Shown: in pieces, positions 16,956-24,837 of the stretch
How the letters are laid out: every line of letters starts with the position of its first letter
Numbering within the stretch: position 1 is the stretch's first letter
Source: a virus
Direction: 5' to 3' (one strand)
Length of the DNA: 64,000 nucleotides
IMG/VR virus record: IMGVR_UViG_3300033182_000538
Coordinates: 102,989 to 166,988 of that record
Translations under genes and position numbers: made by a program
The notes under the pieces: model-generated
Told to the model about the DNA's origin: nothing
The model's database searches: none
Seen by the model: the letters and a program-made list of their open reading frames with translations, nothing else

Positions 16956-18075
16956 AATCTGCTACTTCGATATTATCTATATTTGATTCTTCACTTGATT
17001 TTTTGTAAGACATAATATATGCATCACAAATTTGATTGTAGATTGATTCTTTGAGTTCACTTCTTTCTGATAGAAGGTCTTCAAAGTTCTTGGCTTGGAA
17101 TTTTATTTCCTCACCAGTTTCAACATCTACATAAGTGTACCAAGCACCACTTTGATTTACCAACTTGTAAGTCTTCATCATTTGTAACCAAGACCCATAG
17201 TTGTCGATACCACTATCAAAGTAGATATCATAGTCTACTGAACGAAGTGGTGGCCCCATTCTATTCTTGATTACTTGTGCACGAGTCTTAATACCTACAA
17301 CTTGGTCAACTCCACCAATCTTGGATTTCAATTGACCCATTTGTTTCAACCTAATTCTACAAGAAGAGTGGAATGCGATTGCCTTACCACCACTCGTAGT
17401 CCAAGGGTCACCAAATGAAACACCTAATCGTGTTCTCAATTGATTTGTAAAGATTAGTGAAATTCTTTCTCTACCAATAAGGTTAGTTACTTTTCTCATT
17501 GCCTTCGAGATAATGATAGCTTTTTGAGTTGCATAACCAGCTTGGTCATAATCAGCTGAAATCTCAACTTTAGTAGATGCACCAGCAACGGAGTCTACTA
17601 CGATTGTAACCAACTTTTTCTTATCAGATGCTCTTACCGATTCAATGATTGAATCAATTGCCTCAAAGATGTCTTCAACTGTCTCAAGTGGAACATACAA
17701 CATCTTTTTAATGTCAACACCAATCGCTTCTAAAAACTCTTGGTTCAGTGCGTTCTCAGTATCAATATAAACACCAAGACCACCTTTTTGTTGGGTATCT
17801 GCTATAGCGTGAGCAGCCAACAACGATTTACCACTTCCTTCTAATCCTGTAATCTCAGTAATTCTACCTACTGGTAAACCACCACTTGGTCTATTCGAGA
17901 TTGCCAGGTCTAACATTGGAGAGCCAGTTGATACCCACTCATCTAAGTCGGTAGGTGTCTGCTCTTCCCCATCCAAGAAGTAAGCCACCTTGTGGGCGGA
18001 CTTAAACTTCTTGTTGAGGTTGTTAGCTAGAATCGAAGATAGTTCATCGCGAGAACTTTCTTTCTTCTTTGCCAT
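16945..18075 (-). CDS. uvsX: UvsX/RecA recombinase
   Basis: A 376-residue strand-exchange ATPase. Walker A is GLEGSGKS (77-84), followed by the RecA-type catalytic block YIDTENALNQEF, the Walker B strand VTIVVDSVAGAS, and LIFTNQLRTRLGVSFGDPW in the L2 region. T4 UvsX is 391 residues. It drives recombination-dependent replication and repair, loading on gp32-covered single strands; the gp32 gene lies eight bases upstream in the same operon. The acidic C-terminal tail (SSEESNIDNIEVADFDE) resembles the regulatory tails of RecA proteins. No Shine-Dalgarno sequence is visible. Confidence 0.96.
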   Translation of the reverse strand: MAKKKESSRDELSSILANNLNKKFKSAHKVAYFLDGEEQTPTDLDEWVSTGSPMLDLAISNRPSGGLPVGRITEITGLEGSGKSLLAAHAIADTQQKGGLGVYIDTENALNQEFLEAIGVDIKKMLYVPLETVEDIFEAIDSIIESVRASDKKKLVTIVVDSVAGASTKVEISADYDQAGYATQKAIIISKAMRKVTNLIGRERISLIFTNQLRTRLGVSFGDPWTTSGGKAIAFHSSCRIRLKQMGQLKSKIGGVDQVVGIKTRAQVIKNRMGPPLRSVDYDIYFDSGIDNYGSWLQMMKTYKLVNQSGAWYTYVDVETGEEIKFQAKNFEDLLSERSELKESIYNQICDAYIMSYKKSSEESNIDNIEVADFDE

Positions 18076-18082
18076 ACTTTAA

Positions 18083-18844
18083 TTATTCGTTGAATAAATC
18101 ATCAAAAGCATCCTTCACATTAGCAGCTGGTGAAGTAGCTTGAGTTGTTTGAGTTGTTTCAGCTTTTGGTTCTTCTTTGGTATCTGATACCTCGCCAGTT
18201 TCCAACCACTGCTTCAACATATTTTCCATTTCTTCGTAAGATACCTTCTTGAACATACTTGGAAGTTCAATCTGGTCTTTAGCCAAATTCAAGATGTTTG
18301 AATCTTCTGAAATAGCTGATGTGTTTGGTTTTACTCTGATGTAAGTCTCAGGATAAGTTTTACCCAACTCAGCTGCAGTTTTGAATTCTACGGTAATATC
18401 ACGACCATTTACAGGATCAGTCAAATCACCATAATCAGGGTCAGCGAAGAAACCAAGAAGTTCTTGATATACATTCTTACCGAATCCCCAAAACTTAACA
18501 CCTTCAGATTCTTCACCACGAACCAATACTGGAACGTAAGTTCTCATCTTAGGAGTCAGTTTTCTTGAAAGTTGGTAATCTTCACGAGAACCAGTCGCTT
18601 TCAATTTTTCTGCGAACTCTAATAGTGGGTCAGCTTCACCAAAAGAAGATGGTGAAATAATGTTCTTACCACCAAATCCAAAGTGGAAGTATAATTCAAT
18701 AAATGGATTTGAAGGGTTGTGTACATAAGGCAAAATGCGAATTTGTTGTTTGCCTGGTTGAGGTTTCCAAAGATTATCAGTCTTTGTTACTTTTGTTTGA
18801 AGTGTATTCAAACGATTGCGGATTGCGTCTAAATCAATAGCCAT
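18083..18844 (-). CDS. 32: Single-stranded DNA-binding protein (gp32-like)
   Basis: A 253-residue protein with the typical gp32 order: a basic N-terminal segment that includes MAIDLDAIRNRLNTLQTKV, then the OB-fold entry LWKPQPGKQQIRILPYVHNP, the core RKLTPKMRTYVPVLVRGEE and KFWGFGKNVYQELLGFFADP, and an acidic C-terminus ending DAFDDLFNE that binds partner proteins. T4 gp32 has 301 residues and a zinc ribbon; I see no CxxC or His-Cys zinc ligands here, so the zinc site seems to be missing, as in many marine T4-like phages. It has an early promoter at 18886-18917 and an AAGG before its ATG. It leads the operon with uvsX and rnh. Confidence 0.94.
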   Translation of the reverse strand: MAIDLDAIRNRLNTLQTKVTKTDNLWKPQPGKQQIRILPYVHNPSNPFIELYFHFGFGGKNIISPSSFGEADPLLEFAEKLKATGSREDYQLSRKLTPKMRTYVPVLVRGEESEGVKFWGFGKNVYQELLGFFADPDYGDLTDPVNGRDITVEFKTAAELGKTYPETYIRVKPNTSAISEDSNILNLAKDQIELPSMFKKVSYEEMENMLKQWLETGEVSDTKEEPKAETTQTTQATSPAANVKDAFDDLFNE

Positions 18845-18885
18845 AATTGTACCTTTTTTTAATTATTAATTGTTAAACTTGTCAT

Positions 18886-18917
18886 TAATATACAACATTT
18901 GGGTGACAAATCCAAAT
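18886..18917 (-). promoter_or_regulatory. Early promoter of gene 32
   Basis: On the minus strand TTTG (18914-18917), 20-base spacer, TATATTAA (18886-18893). The leader is about 35 bases. A further TATTTATA-type motif occurs at 18967-18976 and might add late expression. Confidence 0.72.
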
Positions 18918-18966
18918 GTTTTTTCAATTTTTTTTTCAATGTTCAATTTTGTAGTGATACTACCTG

Positions 18967-18976
18967 TATAAATATT
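18967..18976 (-). promoter_or_regulatory. Possible late promoter motif upstream of gene 32
   Basis: The minus strand reads AATATTTATA in the stretch between the LamG gene stop and the early promoter of gene 32. It matches the motif found before many structural genes. A 13-base hairpin (GTAGT-ATC-ACTAC, 18951-18963) follows but has no U tract, so it is not a convincing terminator. Confidence 0.35.
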
Positions 18977-18999
18977 GGCCTACAACTAATAACACTAAT

Positions 19000-19722
19000 T
19001 TACGCAGGTTTTCTTCTATTTGCTACTAAGTTATTTTGTGCAATCTCTTTGTTGGACAATGCCCTATCATACAAACATAACATTTTTACATTTGCGGCTA
19101 AGAAAGAACTTGCACCTGTGAATAACTCATCAAACACCATAGGTGCAGTTGGCGTGGTTGCCCAATATGAGTTTGAACCTGGGTCTAATATTGTTGCATT
19201 TGCTCCATTTACACTTGTAGAGGTTCTACCATTTACCGCAGTACCAAATGCGTATGATGAATATCCCGTAGATGCCATATCACTGTGCGCAGCAGTACCT
19301 GCGTATGAGATATTATCTTTGTAGTGGAAATGGTCTGCGCCTGTACCATATTGACCAAATTCGTATTTGTGACTATTTGATGGATTGTGATATATGAAGT
19401 AATTCCAACCACCACTTGACTGAGATGGTAAATCCCAAACTACCCAAAAGGTAAATCCAGTATGTACATCGATTGAGAAATTAGAACCCCAGGTCAGTTT
19501 GTCGTTAGACCCATCAAATTGAAATTCATCGGTGTTAAATGTAGCACCTACAATAGTAGCGTCATTATTATTACCACTCAAATCATACCAAGTATTACCA
19601 CTACCAGGATATGATTTAGGATTCTCGGCATCCAAGAACAAAATCAGAGAATCATCAATAATTAGGTGTGGGTTTACCTCACCTTTCCCTAAAATACTTG
19701 TATTTGAAATTTGAACACTCAC
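19000..19722 (-). CDS. LamG/concanavalin-like carbohydrate-binding protein, likely virion adhesin
   Basis: A 240-residue jelly-roll lectin-like protein. The diagnostic opening is LILFLDAENPKSYPGSG, WYDLSGNNNDATI and FDGSNDKL, followed by strands such as FTFWVVWDLP and a closing LCLYDRALSNKEIAQNN. This is the LamG/laminin-G-like fold widely used in phage and bacterial surface proteins to bind glycans. No signal peptide is present. Although it lies between gene 32 and a methyltransferase gene in the early half, its upstream motif at 19745-19757 is of the late type (ATATTTATATTAG), which supports a structural, late-expressed role. A long opposite-strand frame in the same place is a shadow. Confidence 0.82.
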   Translation of the reverse strand: MSVQISNTSILGKGEVNPHLIIDDSLILFLDAENPKSYPGSGNTWYDLSGNNNDATIVGATFNTDEFQFDGSNDKLTWGSNFSIDVHTGFTFWVVWDLPSQSSGGWNYFIYHNPSNSHKYEFGQYGTGADHFHYKDNISYAGTAAHSDMASTGYSSYAFGTAVNGRTSTSVNGANATILDPGSNSYWATTPTAPMVFDELFTGASSFLAANVKMLCLYDRALSNKEIAQNNLVANRRKPA

Positions 19723-19744
19723 TAAAATACCAATTTAATTTACA

Positions 19745-19757
19745 CTAATATAAATAT
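19745..19757 (-). promoter_or_regulatory. Late-type promoter motif of the LamG gene
   Basis: Minus strand ATATTTATATTAG, 23 bases before the ATG. It is identical over 13 bases to the copy before the gene at 37049-37330, and lacks the TTTG box 20 bases upstream that marks early promoters. Confidence 0.55.
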
Positions 19758-19768
19758 CCCGATTACTT

Positions 19769-20551
19769 TTATTTAATAAACTTTTTTCTCGTTGTCATCC
19801 AACTACCATCCATATAAGTTACTTCTGGCCTACCTAATAACTCATCTACTGCTCTTGTAACCCCATCGTGTTGATTATTTTGACCGTAATCGTGTCCAGC
19901 CAAAATCATAGATGTTTTGAATCTATAATCAAAAATATCTTTGTAAATATCTTCATATTTATGAGACCCATCAATGTATATAAAGTCAAAATGACCATCA
20001 ACAAACGAATTTGCTAAATTGTAACTATAATCTCTATGGTAAACAATTTTATTTTTGAACAATCGTGTATTTGTAAAAAAGTCTGACTGAACGCTATTCC
20101 AATCTTCCGTAAATAACTCATTTGCCTCTTCATACCCAGCGTGAGGGTCTATACAATGTATTTCATCAAATAATCCAGAAGCAGCAAACATAAGTGTAGA
20201 TTCACCTTTGTATGACCCAATCTCTAACATTCTTCTACGTTTTCTTGGAGCGTGTATTGTCGGATTTATCCCAGCACCCCTTTGAGTTGTGTCATCAATA
20301 TAAAATTTATTGTGAACATCTTGTAGTAAATGTGTTAATCCAAAAAAATGGTTGTTAAAGTAAAACTTACCAAACCATTCTCGTGGTGGATTGAATCTTA
20401 AACTGTAATTGTTTGGATTTTTCTCTTTAGGTCTAAACGGAAATAGCGGAGATTTCACTTTTTTACCATTCACCTCAGCATCTACTTCTTCAGGCGTATT
20501 GGATGAAAAGCTAATATTGCTAAAATCCTCAATAACTTCTTGTTCTTGCAT
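19769..20551 (-). CDS. Class I SAM-dependent methyltransferase
   Basis: A 260-residue protein whose C-terminal two thirds is a Rossmann methyltransferase of the Methyltransf_24 type: motif I MLEIGSYKGEST (108-119), motif II acidic residue in IHCIDPH (D135), and motif IV FDFIYIDGSHKYED. The HDYGQNNQHDGVTRAV segment and VTYMDGSWMTTRKK end the domain. Relatives act on sugars or small molecules and are common in polysaccharide loci; some are O-methyltransferases or cephalosporin-hydroxylase-like. The first 100 residues are unassigned (PNNYSLRFNPPREWFGKFYF). It is followed by a small unknown gene and the 612-residue gene. The target is unknown; capsular or fibre glycan is plausible. Confidence 0.82.
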   Translation of the reverse strand: MQEQEVIEDFSNISFSSNTPEEVDAEVNGKKVKSPLFPFRPKEKNPNNYSLRFNPPREWFGKFYFNNHFFGLTHLLQDVHNKFYIDDTTQRGAGINPTIHAPRKRRRMLEIGSYKGESTLMFAASGLFDEIHCIDPHAGYEEANELFTEDWNSVQSDFFTNTRLFKNKIVYHRDYSYNLANSFVDGHFDFIYIDGSHKYEDIYKDIFDYRFKTSMILAGHDYGQNNQHDGVTRAVDELLGRPEVTYMDGSWMTTRKKFIK

Positions 20552-20558
20552 TATAAAC

Positions 20559-20957
20559 TTATTTTACATCAACTATTCTGAATAGAGATGTTTTTAAAAC
20601 TTTATACCCATCACCATCGGTTAAAATCATAGAATTTCTATAATTTTCCCAATTTACTTGATAGCTTTTATCAACAACCCCACCATTTAGATTTGATATC
20701 AATCTATTAAGAGCGTTGATAGTGTACATTGTATTTGTTTCTTTTTTTCTATGTGTCAATATTGTACTACTTAAAAATTTAGTATTATGATTTGGTATAA
20801 TATTGTAACTCACAACTAATTCGTTTGAAGGAGATAGTTTGAATATGAATATTTTTCTACTATATAAGTCAAATTGATTGATGTCTTGTAATATGGACTC
20901 AAAATTATCTTCATTAGTAAATGTACATAGTAATTGTGTTCTCACCCATATCTCCAA
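20559..20957 (-). CDS. Hypothetical protein, 132 residues
   Basis: I do not recognise this protein. It starts MEIWVRTQLLCTF, has alternating strands (YSRKIFIFKLSPSNELVVSYNI), a helix AALNRLISNLNG-like stretch (TINALNRLISNLNGG) and ends with a strand-rich SLFRIVDVK. No signal peptide or membrane segment is visible. It starts immediately after the stop of the 612-residue gene (no gap) and is followed eight bases later by the methyltransferase gene, so it is part of that operon. The gene looks real because of the spacing and ordinary composition. Confidence 0.6.
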   Translation of the reverse strand: MEIWVRTQLLCTFTNEDNFESILQDINQFDLYSRKIFIFKLSPSNELVVSYNIIPNHNTKFLSSTILTHRKKETNTMYTINALNRLISNLNGGVVDKSYQVNWENYRNSMILTDGDGYKVLKTSLFRIVDVK

Positions 20958-22796
20958 TTATTTCTTTAAAAGACCTGTACCTTGGTCTTCCATATCAACG
21001 ATATCATCTTCAAATTTCTTCAAAGCTTTTGGACTCCAATCATCCGTGTTGAACGTACCTTGTTTCAATGCGTGAGCCATAAATGGAGTTTGTGCCATTT
21101 CCATAACAGGAGAAGCTCCTATACCACGAGTTCTACCTTTCATATAAAACAATGGGTACTTTTTATTGTTCTCGTGTTTGAATAATATTTGGCCTGAATC
21201 ATAGTCGATTTCTATCGAATCTTGTATTACTCGATTCAACTCTTCTTTCGAAGTATTTCCTTTTCTTACCTCATTTAGGTCTTCATCTAAAGTTTGTTTG
21301 AATCTTGACCCAAATAATGTGATAAGAGTATTTTCATTTAATACAGCCCCATCAGGGTCAATACCATATGTAGTCATAAACTCATCTACACCACCATCTT
21401 TTATGGTTTCGTTTAATCCTAAAGTTTCAGAGATATGCATTGATTTTATAATGTGAGATTTCATACCTCTTTTAGCATCTTCAGATGAATTTATAGCATC
21501 AAAAGCCCTTTTAGTCAATCCATTATCAGATTCTCTGAGATGTTTGTATTCTTTAACGTGGTAAGTTTGTAGTAATTTAGCGTAAGCTTTTTGCTCATTA
21601 CTATTGGCTGTACCTAATTCGATTTTCTTGATTAAAGTTTGAGGGTCACTAAGTATCTTAAAATAAGTTTCTCTACTCGAACCCATAAATTGTTTTTGGT
21701 CTTGTGGATTTTCTAATAGCTTTTTATATGATTCCTCAATCTCTCTAGCTCCAACTGTACCCGTTACATATTTGAATCTATCTTCCAAATCTTGTTTGTA
21801 TGCATCGATAGACATAGCTTCTGATAACCTTTTGTGGTCATTTGCATTCATTGTACCTTCTAAGTCAGCCAACAATAATTCAGATTGTTTAGCCCATCCA
21901 CCATTATTTAAAAATACAGCACCATCTTTTTTGAGAGATACCCCAATATTTTTACCATCTTTTGTTCTAACGAACATATCCGATGATGTTTCAAGATTTG
22001 GGTCTACACCAATCGCTGTTCTACCTTCTGGCGTATCCCACGATACAGTATCTATATTTTCCGAACCAATTGTTTCACTAATTTTCGTTAAAGTAGCTGA
22101 TGCTGATTTTACCCACTTTTTACCCGATGATGTATTTAGAACGTGGTCTTTTGAATTTACAACTTGGTTGAAATATTCGGAAATTTCTTCAATTGACTTA
22201 CCCTCTTGCATCATTCTAAGCCCTTTATGAACCATAGCTTCACCAGCTCTTGATTCAGCTGTACCAGCACCTACACCTTTTACACCTTTTTGTTTGGCTT
22301 GTGCAGCGGCTTCGGTTTTTGTCATCATCAATTGTTTATCAGTAATTTCGTGGTCTTTTGAGGTAAGTTCTGATTTAGTTTGGTTTGTACTATCTGACCC
22401 TTGTGGTTTATTTGTAGATTTAGCATCTTTCTCAGCTTGAGTCATCATAGCTTCTTGGTCAGATTTAGAAAACTTTTCATCATCTTTCTTTTCTTCACCA
22501 TCAGGTTGTATGGCTGTATACTTATCACCATCCTTTTTAAATCTCTGAGCGTCTTTCTTGTCCTCATCACCCTTTTTAACGTAAACACCCTTACCAACGT
22601 GAGAGTATTTATCATCATCATCGGCTTCTAATAGATTTACAATAAGTTTTTCTGCGATTTCTTCACCCAATAGTTCGGATGCTACTTTATATGTAGCTTT
22701 CAAGGATTCTTCGGTAGTAATACCCTCATTTAAGGATATACCTACTTCATTCCAAACTTTTTTAGCGATGTAATTGATAAGTTTCTTCATAACCAT
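20958..22796 (-). CDS. Unknown 612-residue protein with a possible PD-(D/E)XK-like core
   Basis: No confident family. Residues 1-55 are helical (INYIAKKVWNEVGIS), residues 55-180 are very hydrophilic and lysine/aspartate rich and probably disordered, with two YVKKGDE/KYTAIQPDGE-like short repeats. From about 180 a structured part begins: AESRAGEAMVHKGLRMM, then SSDMFVRTKDG and NIGVSLKKDG. The order helix-E, then D, then S-x-K on the next strand is how restriction-endonuclease-fold proteins look, so a nuclease is possible but unproven. The remainder is helical. A second in-frame ATG two codons in is an equally good start. It follows the family A polymerase-like gene with a six-base gap, which suggests DNA-related function; a virion-internal protein is the alternative. 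Confidence 0.55.
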   Translation of the reverse strand: MVMKKLINYIAKKVWNEVGISLNEGITTEESLKATYKVASELLGEEIAEKLIVNLLEADDDDKYSHVGKGVYVKKGDEDKKDAQRFKKDGDKYTAIQPDGEEKKDDEKFSKSDQEAMMTQAEKDAKSTNKPQGSDSTNQTKSELTSKDHEITDKQLMMTKTEAAAQAKQKGVKGVGAGTAESRAGEAMVHKGLRMMQEGKSIEEISEYFNQVVNSKDHVLNTSSGKKWVKSASATLTKISETIGSENIDTVSWDTPEGRTAIGVDPNLETSSDMFVRTKDGKNIGVSLKKDGAVFLNNGGWAKQSELLLADLEGTMNANDHKRLSEAMSIDAYKQDLEDRFKYVTGTVGAREIEESYKKLLENPQDQKQFMGSSRETYFKILSDPQTLIKKIELGTANSNEQKAYAKLLQTYHVKEYKHLRESDNGLTKRAFDAINSSEDAKRGMKSHIIKSMHISETLGLNETIKDGGVDEFMTTYGIDPDGAVLNENTLITLFGSRFKQTLDEDLNEVRKGNTSKEELNRVIQDSIEIDYDSGQILFKHENNKKYPLFYMKGRTRGIGASPVMEMAQTPFMAHALKQGTFNTDDWSPKALKKFEDDIVDMEDQGTGLLKK

Positions 22797-22802
22797 AAAT
22801 AT

Positions 22803-24029
22803 CTAAATATTAACCTTAACCATATCTTTATAATTTTCCCCAATTTCCACTTCAGTAGGAAATCCATCAACTTCCATTATTTGTTTTATCCCAACTATAA
22901 ACTCATCTTTATCATCTGGATGTAAGTCAAACAAAAGTGAGTCATATGTATAAAGAATTGGCAAGGAGTTTTCACATAATTGTGATTTTGACAATTTCTC
23001 TAATATAAGTATGTTTCTTTCAGTCTCAACGGCCTGAAGGATATAGTTAAATAGTTTATTTTTGTTCAAATTTGAATCAAAGACTATCTTTCTACCAAGA
23101 ATTGGTGTATATACTTCTTTCTTTAGTAAGAATTCACTCCAAAGGGATTCCACATAATCTGAGGTTTTTTTGAAGAATGGAATATGTTTGTATTCATCTT
23201 GAACACCCCCATATAATTGTCTAAACGTGATTGCCTTTGCATCCTTGAGGTCAGCACCATATTGGTCTGCCAACCATTTGTGTGCTTTGATGTCCAATGG
23301 TATGTCTACACCTATCAATTTAGCAATCAAACGAATGTGATACCCATCAAAGTCTAATTGACATAATTTACCACCCTCAAATCGTGATATAAATCTTTTA
23401 CGAGTATCTCCATCTTTTGGAAGTGCTGCATAGTTGACTCCACCAAAAGTATTAGATGGTCTTGAGGTCGTAGTCAACATATTATATTGTGTATATTCAG
23501 TTATATGTGAATCCGTATAAAGACCCCCCAATTCCACCCAATTGTATGTTTTCGGATATAATTGAGCGAATTTGCTAGGTTTCACATCCACCCACTTCTT
23601 CTTCCACTCTTGGAATTGTTCGTAGTGTTTCCAAATTGGGATGAGGTCGTTTGCTTTGGGTGCTTTCCTTCTTCTGAATATGGTGTAGATGGGTTTTTCC
23701 TCTACATCAAAGTCTCTTGCTTCGTGGAATAGACTCATTTCGAGGTCATACATATTAGGTAGGAAATCGTAGTGGTGTAAGAACTCTTTCATTCCCACTA
23801 TCATCACCTCTTCGAATCGACTGAAGTCTATTCCATCCCAAACACAATCTGCATCTATGTTGTTATAATTCACAAATAGGTCAGTTACCCCATCGGATAT
23901 CAAAACAGCGGATATACGAGTTTGGTGAGGGTGTTTCTCCAAACTGGTTAGAATGGGAAACACCAACACCTTACTTGACAGGGCAGAGATGCGTTTATGT
24001 AATCTTTCGTTTGTATCTACTATCTTCAC
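22803..24029 (-). CDS. Compact family A DNA polymerase-like protein with degenerate exonuclease region
   Basis: A 408-residue protein. Its C-terminal part has the family A palm and fingers order: TTTSRPSNTFGGVNYAAL (187-202) as the entry to motif A, motif A LDFDGYHIRL with D226, motif B KAITFRQLYGG (K265, F269, Y273), a helix FNYILQAVETERNILIL, and motif C YTYDSLLFDL with D363. Both catalytic aspartates are kept. The glutamate after the first aspartate is histidine (H231), and the HDE of motif C is Y-D-S. Residues 20-105 resemble a 3'-5' exonuclease fold in layout (VLVFPILTS, MIVGMKEFLHHYD, MYDLEMSLF) but lack the DxE and other acidic residues, so proofreading should be absent. The start is GTG, six bases after its -7 box. 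A repair or translesion role is an inference. Confidence 0.8.
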   Translation of the reverse strand: MKIVDTNERLHKRISALSSKVLVFPILTSLEKHPHQTRISAVLISDGVTDLFVNYNNIDADCVWDGIDFSRFEEVMIVGMKEFLHHYDFLPNMYDLEMSLFHEARDFDVEEKPIYTIFRRRKAPKANDLIPIWKHYEQFQEWKKKWVDVKPSKFAQLYPKTYNWVELGGLYTDSHITEYTQYNMLTTTSRPSNTFGGVNYAALPKDGDTRKRFISRFEGGKLCQLDFDGYHIRLIAKLIGVDIPLDIKAHKWLADQYGADLKDAKAITFRQLYGGVQDEYKHIPFFKKTSDYVESLWSEFLLKKEVYTPILGRKIVFDSNLNKNKLFNYILQAVETERNILILEKLSKSQLCENSLPILYTYDSLLFDLHPDDKDEFIVGIKQIMEVDGFPTEVEIGENYKDMVKVNI

Positions 24030-24034
24030 AAATA

Positions 24035-24066
24035 CTAATATACGAAATTATTCCTTAATATCCAAA
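24035..24066 (-). promoter_or_regulatory. Early promoter of the family A polymerase-like gene
   Basis: On the minus strand TTTG (24063-24066), 20-base spacer, TATATTAG (24035-24042). Five bases follow before the GTG start codon, so the mRNA should begin at the initiator codon. Spacer sequence (GATATTAAGGAATAATTTCG) is close to that of the gene 45 promoter. Confidence 0.8.
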
Positions 24067-24072
24067 TATCTA

Positions 24073-24303
24073 TCACTTTAGATGATATGAGTATTTGTAA
24101 CCACAATCATCATCGTAGTCAGACTCCTCAACTGCGGTGTTAAGATGACCAAGAATTTCGTTCAGTTTAGTAACATCAACTTGTTTCCAATATCCAAATC
24201 TTAGATAGACATCATTATCTCCACCCCAAACTTGACCAATTTCAAAGTCACCAAATACTTGATTGATTTTCTCAAGAACTTTAAAAGCGAGTTTGTTTCT
24301 CAT
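24073..24303 (-). CDS. Small acidic hypothetical protein, 76 residues
   Basis: Not recognised. The protein has a helix (NKLAFKVLEKINQVFGDF), an aromatic-rich centre (IGQVWGGDNDVYLRFGYWKQVD), a second helix (VTKLNEILGHLNTAVEES) and an acidic, tyrosine-rich tail ending YKYSYHLK. It is the third of three small genes spaced three bases apart that run from the promoter at 24838-24869. Such small early proteins are often host-takeover factors, but nothing here shows a target. Confidence 0.65.
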   Translation of the reverse strand: MRNKLAFKVLEKINQVFGDFEIGQVWGGDNDVYLRFGYWKQVDVTKLNEILGHLNTAVEESDYDDDCGYKYSYHLK

Positions 24304-24306
24304 ATC

Positions 24307-24522
24307 TTATCTATAAAGAGTTACTATTGAACCGAAGTTCTTATCAAACACTTGAAGAAGGTTTTCGTAATCACCACTCTTCATTTCTTCCATAATTTGG
24401 TTACCATCCAACCCCAATTGGGAAGCCAGTTTTTTGGCAGTCCCAAGAAGGAAGAATGCGTTCCCTTGAGGACCTGTTAGGTCAATCTCAATTCCGTTGG
24501 TTTTGGGTTTCTGAACAATCAT
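24307..24522 (-). CDS. Small conserved-type phage protein, 71 residues
   Basis: I recognise the pattern GIEIDLTGPQGNAFFLLGTA as one that recurs in small proteins of many T4-like phages without known function. It is followed by an amphipathic helix (AKKLASQLGL), NQIMEEMKSGDYENLLQVFDK and a short strand end. No membrane segment or zinc site is visible. It lies in the small early operon, three bases from each neighbour. Confidence 0.72.
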   Translation of the reverse strand: MIVQKPKTNGIEIDLTGPQGNAFFLLGTAKKLASQLGLDGNQIMEEMKSGDYENLLQVFDKNFGSIVTLYR

Positions 24523-24525
24523 ATC

Positions 24526-24798
24526 TTACTTGTTTAGTTCAATCATACTTAGTGGGACATTGTAAGAACCATATCCGTTCAACACCTTGAGAACTGCCTT
24601 AGTTCGGTTAATTTTCTCAACTCGGAGTTGTTTACCCTTCATCTTAGGGTGATTAACACTCACATTAGCACCGACATAAAGTTGTTGCTTCATTTCGTAA
24701 CCTTCTAAGGTTCTCTTACTTTTGATAACTTCAACTACTTTAGAGTTTAACTCCCTTAGTTGTTCAATTGTCATTTGATTTAATTCTGAATAAGTCAT
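24526..24798 (-). CDS. Small KOW/SH3-like protein, 90 residues
   Basis: The N-terminal half is a helical pair (TIEQLRELNSKVVEVIKSKR). The C-terminal half, LYVGANVSVNHPKMKGKQLR followed by VEKINRTKAVLKVLNGYGSY, has the strand pattern of a KOW or SH3-like barrel with the typical VxVNHPKxKGKxxxVxKI progression. Such proteins bind RNA polymerase, ribosomes or nucleic acids, so a role in early gene control is possible but inferred only. It is the first gene of the small operon and has its own early promoter. Confidence 0.68.
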   Translation of the reverse strand: MTYSELNQMTIEQLRELNSKVVEVIKSKRTLEGYEMKQQLYVGANVSVNHPKMKGKQLRVEKINRTKAVLKVLNGYGSYNVPLSMIELNK

Positions 24799-24837
24799 AA
24801 ATTGTTTTTTATATGTTTAACTCTCAATCTTACAGTA

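Noticed and set aside
18951-18963. Hairpin after the LamG gene as a terminator
   Set aside because: A five-pair stem with no U tract following it in the minus direction.
18899-19324. A 141-residue plus-strand frame
   Set aside because: It overlaps the convincing LamG gene and the gene 32 promoter, and has no recognisable protein features. All other genes are on the minus strand.
21772-22230. A 152-residue plus-strand frame opposite the 612-residue gene
   Set aside because: Antisense shadow without ribosome site or domain; codon pattern mirrors the real gene.
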